Origin: Geotalea toluenoxydans JCM 15764
Lineage (GTDB): Bacteria; Desulfobacterota; Desulfuromonadia; Geobacterales; Geobacteraceae
DNA: 64,000 nucleotides
Direction: 5' to 3'
NCBI RefSeq assembly: GCF_001311985.1
Contig: NZ_BBCJ01000007.1
Location: forward strand, 95,690 to 159,689
How positions within the stretch are numbered: the first letter of the stretch is position 1; every line of letters starts with the position of its first letter. Below are positions 29,939-43,398 of the stretch, piece after piece. Both the position numbers and the translations under genes were made by a program. The notes under the pieces were generated by a model. That model was not told the DNA's origin. It worked only from the letters and a program-made list of their open reading frames with translations, and did no database searches.

Positions 29939-29970
29939 GGCCGACTATGGGGTTGTTCCCTAAGTTTACC

Positions 29971-32446
<2,476 letters not shown>

Positions 32447-32508
32447 TATATATTCCTCCGGGGATGGATGTCCCCTTTTCTGATAAATTGGGGTAGTCTA
32501 CCGTCTTA

Positions 32509-33471
32509 CTAGCGCTCTGCCAGCCCCATGAACAGAACTTCCAGGGCCAGGCGTGTATTGACATTGCGCAGCAAGGCAGTTCTTGTTGAAGCAACCTGCT
32601 CGATTTTTTCCATGATCCTGACTCTGGAAAGCGTTCTTCCCTGCTCTTCCAGAAGCGGTAAAAGATCGGTGTTGACCATATCTGTGTCGCCTGCGCTATG
32701 CAGAAGCATGTCTCGCAGGAATGACGTCAGCACTTCAAGGACCTCGATGGCTTTTTCTTTCTCTGCAGCAAGCTCTTCGGCAGCCAGGAAAAGTGGGGCG
32801 ATATCTGTCAGAGATAGCCCGAAGAGCCTTGTCAGGAGCTGCTTCCTTTCCGAAAGAATTTCTCCTTTACTTATTTCCAAGGCATTGTTGATGCTGCCCC
32901 CGGCCAATGACGCAGAAAGATGTGCCGACTCGTTTTCGATACCCTTACTGACCAGGTATGACGTTATCGTTTCCTCCGGAAGTCCGTGAAAAACGAGCCG
33001 CTGGCAGCGGGACAGAATGGTCGGCAGCACTACGGACGGCCGGGATGTCACCAGGATGATCAGGGCATTGCCTGACGGTTCCTCCAAGGTCTTGAGCAGA
33101 GCGTTGCCTGCCGCCTGATTGAGATGCTCTGCGCCGTCGATAATGCATGCTTTTTTCGGTGCTTCAAACGGCCGGTATGCAAGCTCTTTCTGCAAGCTTC
33201 TGATCTGGTCGATCTTGATGAAGGCCCCCTCCGGCTCAATCAGGTGCATATCCGGGTGTTGCATCGAACGAATTTTCCGGCAGGAGGGGCAATGGCCGCA
33301 GCCATCATCCTTGCCGCAGAAAACGGCTTCTATGAGGGCAAGGGCGGTTGCCTTTTTTCCGCATCCTTCCACACCTTCGAAAAGATAAGCATGGGCAAGC
33401 CTGCCAGTTGCCAGGGAACGCTTGAGAACACTGATCGGGGTGTCCTGACCCAGGATATCGGCAAAAGACAT
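32509..33471 (-). CDS. holB: DNA polymerase III delta' subunit
   Basis: The clamp-loader fold begins MSFADILGQDTPISVLKRSL, with a P-loop-like GVEGCGKKA, a zinc module CGHCPSCRKI, HHLN-like DGAEHLNQAAGNALLKTLEE and SRCQRLVF. Length 320 residues. It is part of the complex that loads the sliding clamp. It is just downstream of tmk, a widely conserved order. Confidence 0.9.
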   Translation of the reverse strand: MSFADILGQDTPISVLKRSLATGRLAHAYLFEGVEGCGKKATALALIEAVFCGKDDGCGHCPSCRKIRSMQHPDMHLIEPEGAFIKIDQIRSLQKELAYRPFEAPKKACIIDGAEHLNQAAGNALLKTLEEPSGNALIILVTSRPSVVLPTILSRCQRLVFHGLPEETITSYLVSKGIENESAHLSASLAGGSINNALEISKGEILSERKQLLTRLFGLSLTDIAPLFLAAEELAAEKEKAIEVLEVLTSFLRDMLLHSAGDTDMVNTDLLPLLEEQGRTLSRVRIMEKIEQVASTRTALLRNVNTRLALEVLFMGLAER

Positions 33472-33474
33472 CTG

Positions 33475-34118
33475 CTAGTTCCCGTTTAGCCTGCCGATAA
33501 CGGCAGTGGTGACGGCAACTCGTGTTTCATCCACATTGGTGCCGCCGTCAACGATGCAAAAACGTTCCTTTTCGTTCTCGGCCAGTTTCAGGTATCCATC
33601 CCGCACCTTTTGGTGGAATAGTGCCGACTCAAGTTCAAAACGTTCCTCGCGAGCGCTGTGGTGATGCCGCTGATCCTGGCCAGTGCCCGTTTCAGACCCA
33701 CTTCGACCGGGCAGTCCAGCAGTATGGTCAGCTGGGGCTTGAGTCCTGATGTGGCCAGCTGGTTCAGATACCCTATGGAATCAAGATCGAGGCCTCGGCC
33801 GTATCCCTGGTAGGCGACGGTGGCATCGGTGAACCTGTCGCAGAGGACTATGCAGTCGTCGGCCAGTGCCGGCTTGATGACCTCTTCCACATGTTGGGAT
33901 CGTGCCGCCGCGTAAAGCAGGAGCTCGGCTGAGGGTGTCATGGCACTGTTCGCAGCATCAAGGAGAATCGCCCTGATCTGATCGGCGATGGGGCAGCCGC
34001 CGGGTTCCCGTGTCAGAAGGACTTTGAAGCCCTTTTCTGTCAGGTGCTGTTCAAGAAGTTTGATCTGGGTGGTCTTGCCGCACCCTTCAATGCCTTCAAA
34101 TGTGATAAAACAGCCCAT
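33475..34118 (-). CDS. tmk: Thymidylate kinase (frameshifted)
   Basis: The P-loop region is MGCFITFEGIEGCGKTTQI, followed by TREPGGCPIADQIR and the DRFTDATVAYQG motif. A frame break near 33665 is equivalent to one missing base. The other frame then reads SAREERFELESALFHQKVRDGY to the stop at 33475-33477. Length about 214 residues. It phosphorylates dTMP to dTDP. ATG 34118 is preferred over 34127. A perfect -10 box lies upstream. Confidence 0.92.
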
Positions 34119-34150
34119 GACAAGCACTCCATATGGTCAAAAATCGTTAA

Positions 34151-34179
34151 ATTATATGGGACGAGGTGGAATTAATCAA
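34151..34179 (-). promoter_or_regulatory. Promoter of tmk-holB-ricT-metG
   Basis: On the minus strand TTGATT (34174-34179) and consensus TATAAT (34151-34156) are 17 bases apart, 33 bases before ATG 34118. Confidence 0.65.
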
Positions 34180-34208
34180 GACAAAATCACGTTAAAATGG
34201 CATATCTA

Positions 34209-34237
34209 TTGAAAGAGAAAGGTCATTTGTTTATAGT
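34209..34237 (+). promoter_or_regulatory. Promoter of rnc-radical SAM-era-der
   Basis: TTGAAA (34209-34214) and TATAGT (34232-34237) are 17 bases apart, 40 bases before the rnc ATG. It diverges from the tmk promoter 30 bases away. Confidence 0.65.
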
Positions 34238-34276
34238 GAACCTTCCCTTTTAATTCTGGTGAAACTGAAGGTAAAT

Positions 34277-34992
34277 ATGTCTGAAGAAACAACCAAGTCA
34301 ATTGCCGGTCTTGAAAAGCTAATCAACTATGATTTTACAGATAAATCCCTGCTGGTCGAGGCTTTGACCCATCCATCCTTTGTCAACGAAAGCGGCGGCA
34401 AGGTGAGACAGGATAATCAGCGTCTTGAGTTTTTAGGTGATGCAGTAGTCGGTCTGGTCCTGAGCCACGAGCTTTTCAGCCGCTTTCAGGACAGCAGGGA
34501 AGGGGAGTTGACTAAACTAAGGGCTTCACTGGTTGACGAAGCCTCTTTGGCCATACTTGCCAGGGCAATCGACTTGGGTGCCCATTTAAAACTTGGTCGC
34601 GGCGAAGAGCGAAGTGGCGGACGCTCTAAACCGTCTCTTTTGGCCGATGCCTATGAAGCTCTCTTGGCGGCAGTCTATCTTGATGGCGGCATTGAACCTG
34701 CGGCGGCAATAATTAAAAGCCATTTTGCCTCCTTTATGGAAAAGGGGAATATAAGAACCTCGGGCAGGGATTTCAAAACGGAATTCCAGGAACTGGCCCA
34801 TCGGTTGCGCAGTCTTGCTCCCCGTTATTTGTTGCAGGGAGTATCCGGACCCGACCATCAGCGGATTTTTTCGGTAGCGGTTTTTATCGGCGAAGACTCA
34901 TGGGAGAGGGGTTAGCGAAGAGCAAGAAGGAGGCTGAACAAGCCGCTGCAGAGCAAGGGATTGCCTCTCTGAAAAAAGGCTCACGACCTTAA
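34277..34992 (+). CDS. rnc: Ribonuclease III (frameshifted)
   Basis: The catalytic motif NQRLEFLGDAVVGLVLS with metal-binding Glu and Asp is intact, as is DAYEALLAAVYLDGG. The double-stranded RNA-binding domain runs from FKTEFQELAHRL and is split near 34905 by a break in a G run. Restoring one G gives GEGLAKSKKEAEQAAAEQG to the stop at 34990-34992. Length about 239 residues. It processes rRNA and cuts duplex RNA, including any long hairpins from the heptamer arrays. ATG 34277 is chosen; GTG 34259 is possible. Confidence 0.92.
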
Positions 34993-36069
34993 ATGACCGT
35001 AACCGTACCTTTTTTCATTTCCCACCTTGGCTGCCCCCATCAATGTGTTTTCTGCAACCAGATGGAAATTGCCGGGACGAAAGGCCAAATGCCTGGCCAA
35101 ACGGAGATTTTGGCCAAGGTTGCCGCTTACAGACTTTCAGGTGGATGTCGTCCTGTGCAGGTTGCATACTTTGGCGGGACATTTACCGCCTTGCCCCGTG
35201 CTGTCCAGGAAGGGCTTCTCCAGCCCCTTCAGCCGCTTTTAGTCTCCGGAGAGGTTGAATCCATACGCATATCGACGCGACCGGACTGCGTGGATGTGGA
35301 AACTGCCCAATTTCTTCGCGGGATGGGGGTCCGGGTCGTGGAGCTGGGAATCCAGTCCATGGCGGATGAGGTTCTGGAGATGTCTGGCCGAGGCCATGCC
35401 GCTGCCCATGTGGAGCGGGCGGCCAGTGTTCTGCGGCAAGCAGGCCTTCTATGGGGAGCCCAGCTGATGCCGGGGCTTCCTGGGGATTCACCGGCAAAGG
35501 CCATGGCTTCCCTGGAACGGGTGATCGCTTTGGAGCCATCCTGTCTCCGTATCTATCCGACTCTCGTCATCAAAGATACTCCTTTGGCGTCCCTGTTTGA
35601 ACAGGGACTTTACGAGCCGCTGACCATGGAGACTGGGATTTGTCTCTGCATGGCAATGCTCCACCGTGCCTTGCAAGCCCGTCTGCCGGTAATTCGCATG
35701 GGGCTGCAGCCCACTGTCGAGCTTGATGCCGCGGGCACCGTACTTGCCGGCCCCTATCACCCGGCATTCCGTTACCTGGTCGAGTCAGAGCTTTGTTTCC
35801 AGCTTCTTTCCGGGCTGGTGAAAGGTTTCGGAATTGGTACTCCTGTGCGGATAGCCTGTGCATCAGGCTGGATATCCAACGTTATCGGCCATAAAAGGTC
35901 GAATGTGGAACGCTTGGAGCAAAAGCACGGGATCAAGGTATTGTCAATCCAGGGCGAATCCGCTCTTTCGGTGTTCGAAGTTATTGTCGAGGCCGACGGG
36001 AAGAAGCTGCGGGGGCATCTGCTTGATGATCTGGATCCAGGGCAATTTCTTACTTTCATTAGGTCCTGA
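34993..36069 (+). CDS. Radical SAM protein, Elp3/COG1243-like
   Basis: The cluster-binding motif is CPHQCVFC (CxxxCxxC) at residues 14-21, with GGTFTALP as the SAM-binding segment and ELGIQSMADEVLEMSGRGH. These match the radical SAM domain of Elp3-like proteins, but the acetyltransferase domain is absent and the length is only 358. Function is unknown; a role in RNA modification is a guess from the fold. It starts on the base after the rnc stop and precedes era. Confidence 0.78.
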   Translation: MTVTVPFFISHLGCPHQCVFCNQMEIAGTKGQMPGQTEILAKVAAYRLSGGCRPVQVAYFGGTFTALPRAVQEGLLQPLQPLLVSGEVESIRISTRPDCVDVETAQFLRGMGVRVVELGIQSMADEVLEMSGRGHAAAHVERAASVLRQAGLLWGAQLMPGLPGDSPAKAMASLERVIALEPSCLRIYPTLVIKDTPLASLFEQGLYEPLTMETGICLCMAMLHRALQARLPVIRMGLQPTVELDAAGTVLAGPYHPAFRYLVESELCFQLLSGLVKGFGIGTPVRIACASGWISNVIGHKRSNVERLEQKHGIKVLSIQGESALSVFEVIVEADGKKLRGHLLDDLDPGQFLTFIRS

Positions 36070-36126
36070 AATCCCGTATACCCATATAGGTAAAAAAATT
36101 TTCAAAAAGACACCCAGGAGGTCCGT

Positions 36127-37020
36127 TTGACCGAACAGCAGTTCCATTCAGGCTTTGTATCCATTATCGGCAGGCCGAATGTGGGAAAATCAACGCTTCT
36201 CAACAAAATTCTCGGTGACAAGATCGTCATAACCTCCGATAAGCCGCAGACAACGAGGAATCGAATCCAGGGCATTCACAACTTGCCCGGTTGCCAGATA
36301 GTGTTCATCGATACTCCTGGCATCCATCGCGCCAAGTCCAGGTTGAACAAATACATGGTAGATGTGGCCCTTTCCTCCATCAAGGAGGTGGATGTGATCC
36401 TTTTCCTGGTGGAGGCGGACACAAAACCGGCCAACCAGGAGGAGACGATCCTTGGTGCGTTGGCCAGCGCCGAAGCTCCTGTCGTGCTTGTCATCAACAA
36501 GGTTGACCTGGTGGCAAAGGAGTCCCTGCTGGAGAAGATGGCAGCCTATTCAGGACTCTACCCGTTTCGCGAGGTGATCCCAGTCTCAGCCCTGACTGGA
36601 GACAACACGGGCCGGCTGGTTCAGGTTGTTCGCGACCTGCTTCCGGAGGGGCCGCCTTACTTTCCCGATGACATACTGACCGACGTGCCGGAGCGTTTTG
36701 TCGTTGCGGAAATAGTCAGGGAGAAGGTTTTTCGTCTGACCCACGATGAGGTTCCCTATTCGGTGGCGGTGGTTGTCGAGAGCTTCAAGGAGCGTGATGA
36801 CGGTCTGATATTGATTTCTGCAGTCATCAACGTCGAGAGGGACTCGCAAAAGGGCATCATCATAGGCAGGAAGGGTGAAATGTTGAAGAAGATCGGCATG
36901 CAGGCCCGACGGGAGATAGAGGAGTTGCTCGATACCCGGATATTTCTGGAGCTGTTCGTCAGGGTAAGCCGGGAATGGAGCGAAAACAAGCAGATGCTGA
37001 AGGAGTTTGGTTACGAATGA
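36127..37020 (+). CDS. era: GTPase Era
   Basis: G1 is [14 protein letters not shown]3 is DTPGIH, G4 is NKVD, and the C-terminal KH domain has [15 protein letters not shown]. Era binds the 3' end of 16S rRNA during 30S assembly. The start is TTG at 36127 behind AGGAGGTCC. The stop overlaps der (ATGA). Length 297 residues. Confidence 0.95.
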   Translation: MTEQQFHSGFVSIIGRPNVGKSTLLNKILGDKIVITSDKPQTTRNRIQGIHNLPGCQIVFIDTPGIHRAKSRLNKYMVDVALSSIKEVDVILFLVEADTKPANQEETILGALASAEAPVVLVINKVDLVAKESLLEKMAAYSGLYPFREVIPVSALTGDNTGRLVQVVRDLLPEGPPYFPDDILTDVPERFVVAEIVREKVFRLTHDEVPYSVAVVVESFKERDDGLILISAVINVERDSQKGIIIGRKGEMLKKIGMQARREIEELLDTRIFLELFVRVSREWSENKQMLKEFGYE

Positions 37021-38341
37021 AACCTTTGATAGCTATAGTAGGGCGGCCCAATGTGGGTAAATCGACCCTCTTCAACCGTCTTGTCGGGCGCCGCAAGGCG
37101 ATGGTCGACGACATGCCGGGAGTTACCCGTGACCGAAATTATGCAGACGTGAACCGCTTTGATGTGCCGTTCATTCTCATCGATACCGGCGGATTCGAGC
37201 CGGAAACCAGCGACAGGCTGTTGCAGCAGATGCGCGAGCAGTCGCAGTTGGCCATGGACGAGGCTGACCTGATCCTTTTTGTCATGGATGGCAGGGACGG
37301 CTTGACGCCGGCCGATGTGGAAGTAGTCGAAATGCTTCGCCGCGTCAACAAGCCGGTTTTCTACGTCGTCAACAAGATCGACGGCGACCGTCAGGAAAAT
37401 GCGGCGGGAGATTTCTACAGCCTGGGCATCGAGCAGATATTTACCATATCCGCTGAGCACAATCGTGGCGTCAATGATCTGATGGAAGAAGTGATTGCCG
37501 CCCTGCCGAACAAAACTGCCCCGCAGTCGACGAGGAGGTGACCAGGATCGCCGTCATCGGTCGGCCGAATGTGGGGAAATCCACATTGGTCAACCGCCTG
37601 CTGGGGGTTGAGCGGGTGGTGGCAAATCCAACCCCGGGCACCACCAGGGATTCCATCGACACCTACTTCAACTGCAACAAAAAACGCTATCTGTTGATAG
37701 ACACAGCAGGTATTAGACGCAAGGGGAAAACCACCGAAAAGATCGAGAAATACAGCGTGGTCGACTCCCTGCGCAGCATAGAACGGGCGGACGTGGTCTT
37801 GATCGTCATAGATGCCGAGGAAGGGGTTACCGAGCAGGACACGAAGATCGCCGGCTATGCCTTTGAAGCAGGACGAGGCTGCATCTTCGTCGTCAATAAA
37901 TGGGATGCCATCTCCAAAGACAATGCCTCCATGGGTATATTTGTCGAAAAAATACGCATGGAATTCAAGTACCTCCCCTTTGCCCCCATTGTTTTTGTTT
38001 CGGCAAAAACCGGACAGCGGCTGGGCAAGATCATGACAGAAGTGGATTCGGTCATGGAGCAGTTTGCCAAACGTATCAGCACTTCCGACCTGAACAGAGT
38101 TTTCAGCAAGGCCGTTGAGGAACACCATGCGCCGCTGTATCAGGGGCGCATGGTGAAATTCTATTTTGCCACCCAGGTGGGAACCAAGCCTCCTTCCATT
38201 GTCATTTTTACCAATCGCCCCGATGGTGTGCACTTTTCCTATGAGCGATACATTATAAACCGGTTCAGGGACGCCTTCGGTTTTACCGGCACCCCGATGC
38301 GCCTGCTTTTCAAGGGGAGGGAAGGGCGGAAAAGGGGGTAA
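37017..38341 (+). CDS. der: Double GTPase Der/EngA (frameshifted)
   Basis: Two GTP-binding domains are present, each with a G1 motif ([14 protein letters not shown] and [14 protein letters not shown]), DTGGF/DTAGI and NKID/NKWD. A KH-like C-terminal domain ends the protein. A frame break near 37522, in the linker between the G domains, splits them; one added base gives [12 protein letters not shown]. Length about 441 residues, normal. Der works in 50S assembly. The split might be misread as two single-GTPase genes. Confidence 0.94.
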
Positions 38342-38418
38342 ATCGTGCTTTACTTTAGATACATGTATGGTTTAATATGAACCCCTGTTACTGAACCCTA
38401 TAACTGAGTTATATTTCT

Positions 38419-40135
38419 ATGAGTCTTGTCGGAAACTTGGAAGATCTCGGTCTTGGCGAGATACTGCAGATAGTCAGCCTGAGTCGGAAATCCGGAGTTC
38501 TCGCTCTTCACAGTCGAGGGAGAGAGGCAAGGATCATTTTCCGTAGCGGACAGGTCATCCGTGCAAACTCAAGTTCAAATCAGCAAAATCTTGGCGAGGT
38601 ATTGATCCAGAAGGGGATCATCGATCTCGCTATCCTAAAGCAGGCCCTCAATATCCAGAAGGATGAGGGGGGGGGCGAGCTTCTCGGAACAATCCTGGTC
38701 AAACAATTCAATGTCAATCCGGATGCCATCGAAGATGTGGTCCGTGAACAAATTGAGTCCGTCATTTACTCTCTCTTTGCCTGGGCGGAAGGTAACTTTG
38801 ATTTTGAGCTTCAGGACACTGCTGAAGCCGTCGATAAAACAAAGATGGATCCCTTGCAGTTTATGCTGGAACAGGGGCTGAATCCCCAATTCCTTGCAAT
38901 GGAAGGATCCAGGATCATCGATGAAAAACGGCATCGTGGTGAATCACTGGATGATCATGTGGCCGAAGAGGCCTCGGTCCATGCCGAAGATAATGTGGAT
39001 ATGGCTTTCGATCTCCTGCATTCGCCTGGGAGAGAGCCGGAACAGGCCTCTGTGCCGGAACCTTCGCCCGGTCTGTCTACTCAGGTTAAAAAGCGGCTGG
39101 TCTTGATCGTCGACGATGACGGGGATACACGGAATGCCATATCTTCCATCCTCGAAAGCGATGGTTATGAGGTTTTCTCCTGTGAAAAGAGCGAGGATGC
39201 GCTGATAAAACTTGACAGCTTCTGCCGGGAGGGTCGGGATCCTGCTGTTGTTGTTGACCTGATCATGCCCAGGATGGACGGTTCCGGCATCCTCGGGGGG
39301 CTTGAGCTTCTTGAGTTGATCGGCAACAATTTTGCTTCGCTTCCAGTGCTGGTATTGACTGACTATCATAACAGCGATGCGGAGCGAAAGGTTAAAGGAA
39401 TGGGCTTTCCCGTGATGCTGAAGCCTAGAAAGACTGAGATCGGCGATGCTGCCATGGTTCAGTCCTTCGGTGATACGTTCCTTTGCGAACTGATGAGGGT
39501 TGAATCCTGTGGAGGTCAAGCCGTTCCCACAGACAAGATCAATATCGGCGATGAACTGCGGCTCGAGATGGGGGATGACACCCCGGTTCGGACACAGCCG
39601 GTTGAACAGAGCACGGGTATAACTTTACTGAGGGGCATGCTGGATGAACTCAATAACCCATCACTTGGGGGGGGGATAATCCTGCTGGTGCTCCGCTTTG
39701 CCTCGGAATTCATGAACCGCGCCGTCATACTTATCGTCAAAAAAGACGAGGTTGCCGGACTCGGGCAATTCGGCATAAGCGACAGCGAAGGAAATGCCGA
39801 TGCGAAAATAAGGAACATGCGTATTCCCAGAGGGGAACATTCACTGTTCAGTGAAGTTATCGATGGGCAGTTGCCGGTAAAGGTTCAGCGACTCGGGAAA
39901 ATGGACCAGATATTTTGTCGGGCAGTTGGGGGGAGGGGCGCCGACGGAATTCTTCATGGGTCCTATAGTCAGTGAAGGTAAAGTGGTAGCCGTTCTCTAT
40001 GGTGACAATATCCCTGATGCCAAGCCGATAGGGGATACGGATTCTCTGGAAATCTTCCTTTCCCAGGCAGGTCTGGCGATGGAAAAGGCCCTTTTGCAGC
40101 GCAGATTAAAGGATAAAAGCCGGGAGGAGCTGTGA
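38419..40135 (+). CDS. DUF4388 (PATAN)-receiver protein with GAF-like C-terminus (frameshifted)
   Basis: Residues 1-115 are a DUF4388/PATAN domain (MSLVGNLEDLGLGEILQIVS, KSGVLALHSRG). A receiver domain follows at about 225-345, with VLIVDDDGDTR, phospho-acceptor Asp in VVVDLIMP and MLKPR. The end (LEIFLSQAGLAMEKALLQR) is GAF-like. A break near 39935 is equivalent to one extra base. PATAN-receiver proteins act in pilus motility control in cyanobacteria. It starts the chemosensory cluster and overlaps the next gene by 4 bp. ATACATGTAT, a 10-base palindrome, lies 50 bases upstream. Confidence 0.78.
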
Positions 40136-40497
40136 AAAAGATATTGATAGCAGAAGACTCTAATACCATGCGCTCATTGCTGATCTCAACAATAGATTCC
40201 ATGGACAGATACGAAATCGTCGAAGCAGCCAGCGGGTTCGAAGCTCTTCGTCTGTTGCCCCGCGAACAGGTTCACCTCATCATAACCGATATAAACATGC
40301 CTGATATTAATGGTCTTGAATTGATAAGCTATGTGAGGAACAACCCCAACTATCAGGATATCCCTCTTTTCATCATATCGACGGAGAGCAGTGACAAGGA
40401 TCTTGAGAAGGGACTCGCCCTTGGTGCCAATGAATACCTTGTAAAACCCTTCGATCCTGTCAAGCTGCAGGAACTCATCGGCAGATATCTTGGTTAA
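40132..40497 (+). CDS. CheY-like single receiver
   Basis: The 121-residue protein is a complete receiver: ILIAEDSNTMR with the acidic pair, phospho-acceptor Asp in IITDINMPDING, Ser/Thr in IISTES, and the conserved Lys in YLVKPFDP. It has no output domain, so it would act by protein contact. GTG start at 40132. It lies directly before cheA. Confidence 0.88.
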   Translation: MKKILIAEDSNTMRSLLISTIDSMDRYEIVEAASGFEALRLLPREQVHLIITDINMPDINGLELISYVRNNPNYQDIPLFIISTESSDKDLEKGLALGANEYLVKPFDPVKLQELIGRYLG

Positions 40498-40540
40498 TTT
40501 TCGGTCAGACAGGGAGTCAAAATCAATAGGGTGAGAGTTT

Positions 40541-42583
40541 ATGGCCGCAGATACTAGTATAGACAAAGCTGCCAAGGATTTTCTTGCAGAAGCAGAAGAA
40601 ATTATCGACCAGTTAAGCCTCGATCTGGTCTCTCTCAGCGACTGCGCAGACAGTGGCGACTTCAATCCGGACGTGGTCAATTCCATCTTCCGTGGCGCCC
40701 ATTCACTTAAAGGGCTTGCCGGCATGTTCGGCTTTACCGACATCGCTGACCTTTCCCACAACATGGAGAACCTCCTTGACTCCCTTCGACTTGGGAAGAT
40801 CCCCTTGAACCAGAATACCATCAGCGTTCTTTTCGATTCCATGGAAATCCTGGGTTCGCTGGTGAGAGGTGCGGGATCTGCCGATTCGGGGAAGACGGAC
40901 ATATCTCAGACCATATCCCGTATCAATGCCTGTGTCGCTTTGGTGCAGAAGGATGAGGGTGCATCTCCTCTGGCCAAGCTGGGACTTTCAGAGCGAGTAC
41001 TCAGCTCCCTGACTGAATATGAAGAACATCGTCTGCTGGAGAACGTGAAAAAGAACAAGAATATCTTCTCCATCCAGCGTCATTCAGTCTCTCCACATTT
41101 GATCAGGATCTGGGAGAACTTACCGAAATCCTCAAGGGTGCCGGAGAAGTGATCAGCACCCTGCCGAGCGCCGGTGGTGGTCTTGATTCCTCCATAAACT
41201 TCGAGATCCTCTTCGGATCGGAAAAGGGTACTGCAGAAATTAGCCTGCTTATTGACCGGGACAATATCACCGTAAATCAATTGGGAAGTAAGCAGCCTGC
41301 GGTTACAGCAGCAAAAGCAAAAGCAAAAGTAGTAGAAGAAGCTGAAGCCGAAAAAGAGTCATCTGTCCTGCCTCAGGAAGCTTCTTTGACGGCTAAGAGT
41401 ATGAGTCGTACCGTCAGGGTGGATATCAGCAAACTCGATGAATTGATGAACATCGTTGGAGAGCTGGTGCTTTCCCACTCCACGATCAGTCAGATAGCTG
41501 ACCGCATGCGACTGGAAGGCTATTCGGCCCCTGCCATAAATCTGACCAAGGCTGCCAAGGGATTGGAGAGAAAGCTGACCGAACTGCAGAAGGGAGTCAT
41601 GGAAATCCGCATGATTCCTGTGGGTCAGCTTTTTGAGAAGATGGCACGCATTGTGCGGAAAATTTCCCGTGAACAGGGCAAAAAGGTGGAACTGAGGTTG
41701 TTCGGCGCCGATACGGAGCTGGATAAACTTATCATAGAAGATATTTCCGACCCGATGATGCACATTATCCGCAATGCCATCGACCACGGTATTGAGACCC
41801 CAAGTGAACGGATCAGGGCAGGGAAGGACGAAAAAGGCATCATCAAGCTTTCCTCCTACCAGAAAGGGAACCATGTCGTTATCGAGGTTGAGGACGACGG
41901 TGGCGGGATAGATGTCGATAAAGTAAGGCGCAAGGCTTTCGACAAGGGGTTGATACCGAGCATGGAGTCGGTCCATGACAGAGAGGCGCTGGATCTGATA
42001 TTCCTTCCCGGCTTCTCCACAAGTGACGAGGTGAGTGAGATTTCAGGGCGCGGCGTCGGCATGGATGTGGTCAGGACAAACATCGCCGCCCTATCCGGCA
42101 TGGTGGATGTTGAAAGCGTTCCCGGCAAAGGTAGCAGTATCATCATAACCCTGCCCATCACACTTGCCATTATCAAGCACTCATAATCTCTTCCGTCGGC
42201 CGAATCTATGCTCTTCCCATTACATCAGTCCTGGAAACCATAATGGTGGAAAGGAAGGATGTGCGGACTGTGGAAAAGAAGGAAGTCATCCAGTTGCGGG
42301 AAACAACCCTGCCCCTGCTTCGTCTGGGCAGGTTCTTCGAAACCCAGTCACAAATCGACCAGGGGGAAAATTTCTATGTGGTGGTGGTCGCGCCGCCGAG
42401 AAGCGACTGGGCATAGTGGTCGATGATCTGATGGGGCAGCAGGATATTGTCATTAAGTCTATCGGTGAAACATTTAAAAATTTCAAGGGTATTTCCGGTG
42501 CTGCCGACCTTGGGGACCAGCGAACCATCCTGGTACTCGATGTGGGAGGTATAATCAACGAGGCGGTCAGGAGCGGGGCTTAA
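40541..42583 (+). CDS. cheA: Chemotaxis histidine kinase CheA (three frameshifts)
   Basis: In order: an HPt domain with the phospho-His in GAHSLKGLAGMFGF; a variable P2-like region; a dimerisation segment DELMNIVGELVLSHSTI; the ATPase with RNAIDHGIE, EDDGGGID and SGRGVGMDVVR; and a CheW-like P5 domain (IISSVGRIYALPIT, VDDLMGQQDIV). Breaks near 41085, 42183 and 42400 each equal one missing base, and every domain is recovered after joining. Length about 680 residues. It would phosphorylate the CheY-like proteins and CheB of the cluster. The last base overlaps the next start. Confidence 0.92.
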
Positions 42584-43383
42584 TGTACAAGACATTTTAC
42601 GGATTCCGTGAAAAGCCTTTCAGCAAAACGCCTGATCCACGGTTTCTTTATATGAGCGTTGGTCATCGTGAGGCGCTGGCCCGGCTCCAATATGTTCTTG
42701 AAGAGCGTGAGATTGCCATTCTGACCGGAGAGATCGGGTGTGGGAAGACCACCATTTCCCGTGCCCTCATGGACACAATGGGGGATGTATACCACTTCTG
42801 CTTCATTTTTAATCCAAGGTTGGCTGCTATTGAATTTTTGCGGGTCATTGCAGCGAACCTGGGGGTGGAGAAACCCTCTACGGCCAAAGATTTTCTTCTT
42901 GGGGAAATCACCCAGGCACTTTACGATCTCCACGAGAACGGCCGCTGCCTGGTTGTCGTTGTCGATGAGGCGCAACTGATCCCAGATAGGGAAATATTCG
43001 ACGAGATACGGCTTTTGACCAATTTCCAATTGGATGACCAGAATCTTCTCAGCATCATCATCATGGGACAACCGGAGCTCCGCAGGATTGTCTCGGTGCC
43101 GCTTTTTGAACCATTCCGGCAGCGGGTTGCCATGACCTATCATCTGCTGCCTTTGACCCTGGAGGAAACCCAGGAATATCTCGATTTCAGAATGACGGTG
43201 GCTGGCGGAGGCGTCGGACTTTTCGCTCCGGATGCGGTACAGCGGATTTATGAGCTGACAGGTGGCGTACCAAGAAAAATAAATACGTTGGCAACCAACG
43301 CCCTTCTTACCGGTTTCGCCAAGGATCTGGCATGGATCGATGCATCTGTCATCGAAGATATAAAGAATGAAATAATTATCTGA
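42583..43383 (+). CDS. ExeA/GspA-like AAA ATPase
   Basis: The N-terminus MYKTFYGFREKPFSKTPDP and Walker A LTGEIGCGKTT, Walker B VVVVDEAQLI and the end segment GGVPRKINTLATNALL are typical of the ExeA/MSHA-biogenesis ATPase group. Length 266 residues; no membrane or peptidoglycan-binding extension follows, unlike ExeA itself. Such proteins serve type II secretion or pilus machinery. Placement between cheA and cheW is unusual and suggests a link between the signalling cluster and an envelope machine. Start overlaps the cheA stop by 1-2 bases. Confidence 0.82.
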   Translation: MYKTFYGFREKPFSKTPDPRFLYMSVGHREALARLQYVLEEREIAILTGEIGCGKTTISRALMDTMGDVYHFCFIFNPRLAAIEFLRVIAANLGVEKPSTAKDFLLGEITQALYDLHENGRCLVVVVDEAQLIPDREIFDEIRLLTNFQLDDQNLLSIIIMGQPELRRIVSVPLFEPFRQRVAMTYHLLPLTLEETQEYLDFRMTVAGGGVGLFAPDAVQRIYELTGGVPRKINTLATNALLTGFAKDLAWIDASVIEDIKNEIII

Positions 43384-43398
43384 TCAGCAGGGCCAACT

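Noticed and set aside
37017..38341. Two separate single-GTPase genes
   Set aside because: Together they make one Der protein; the split is a one-base break in the inter-domain linker.
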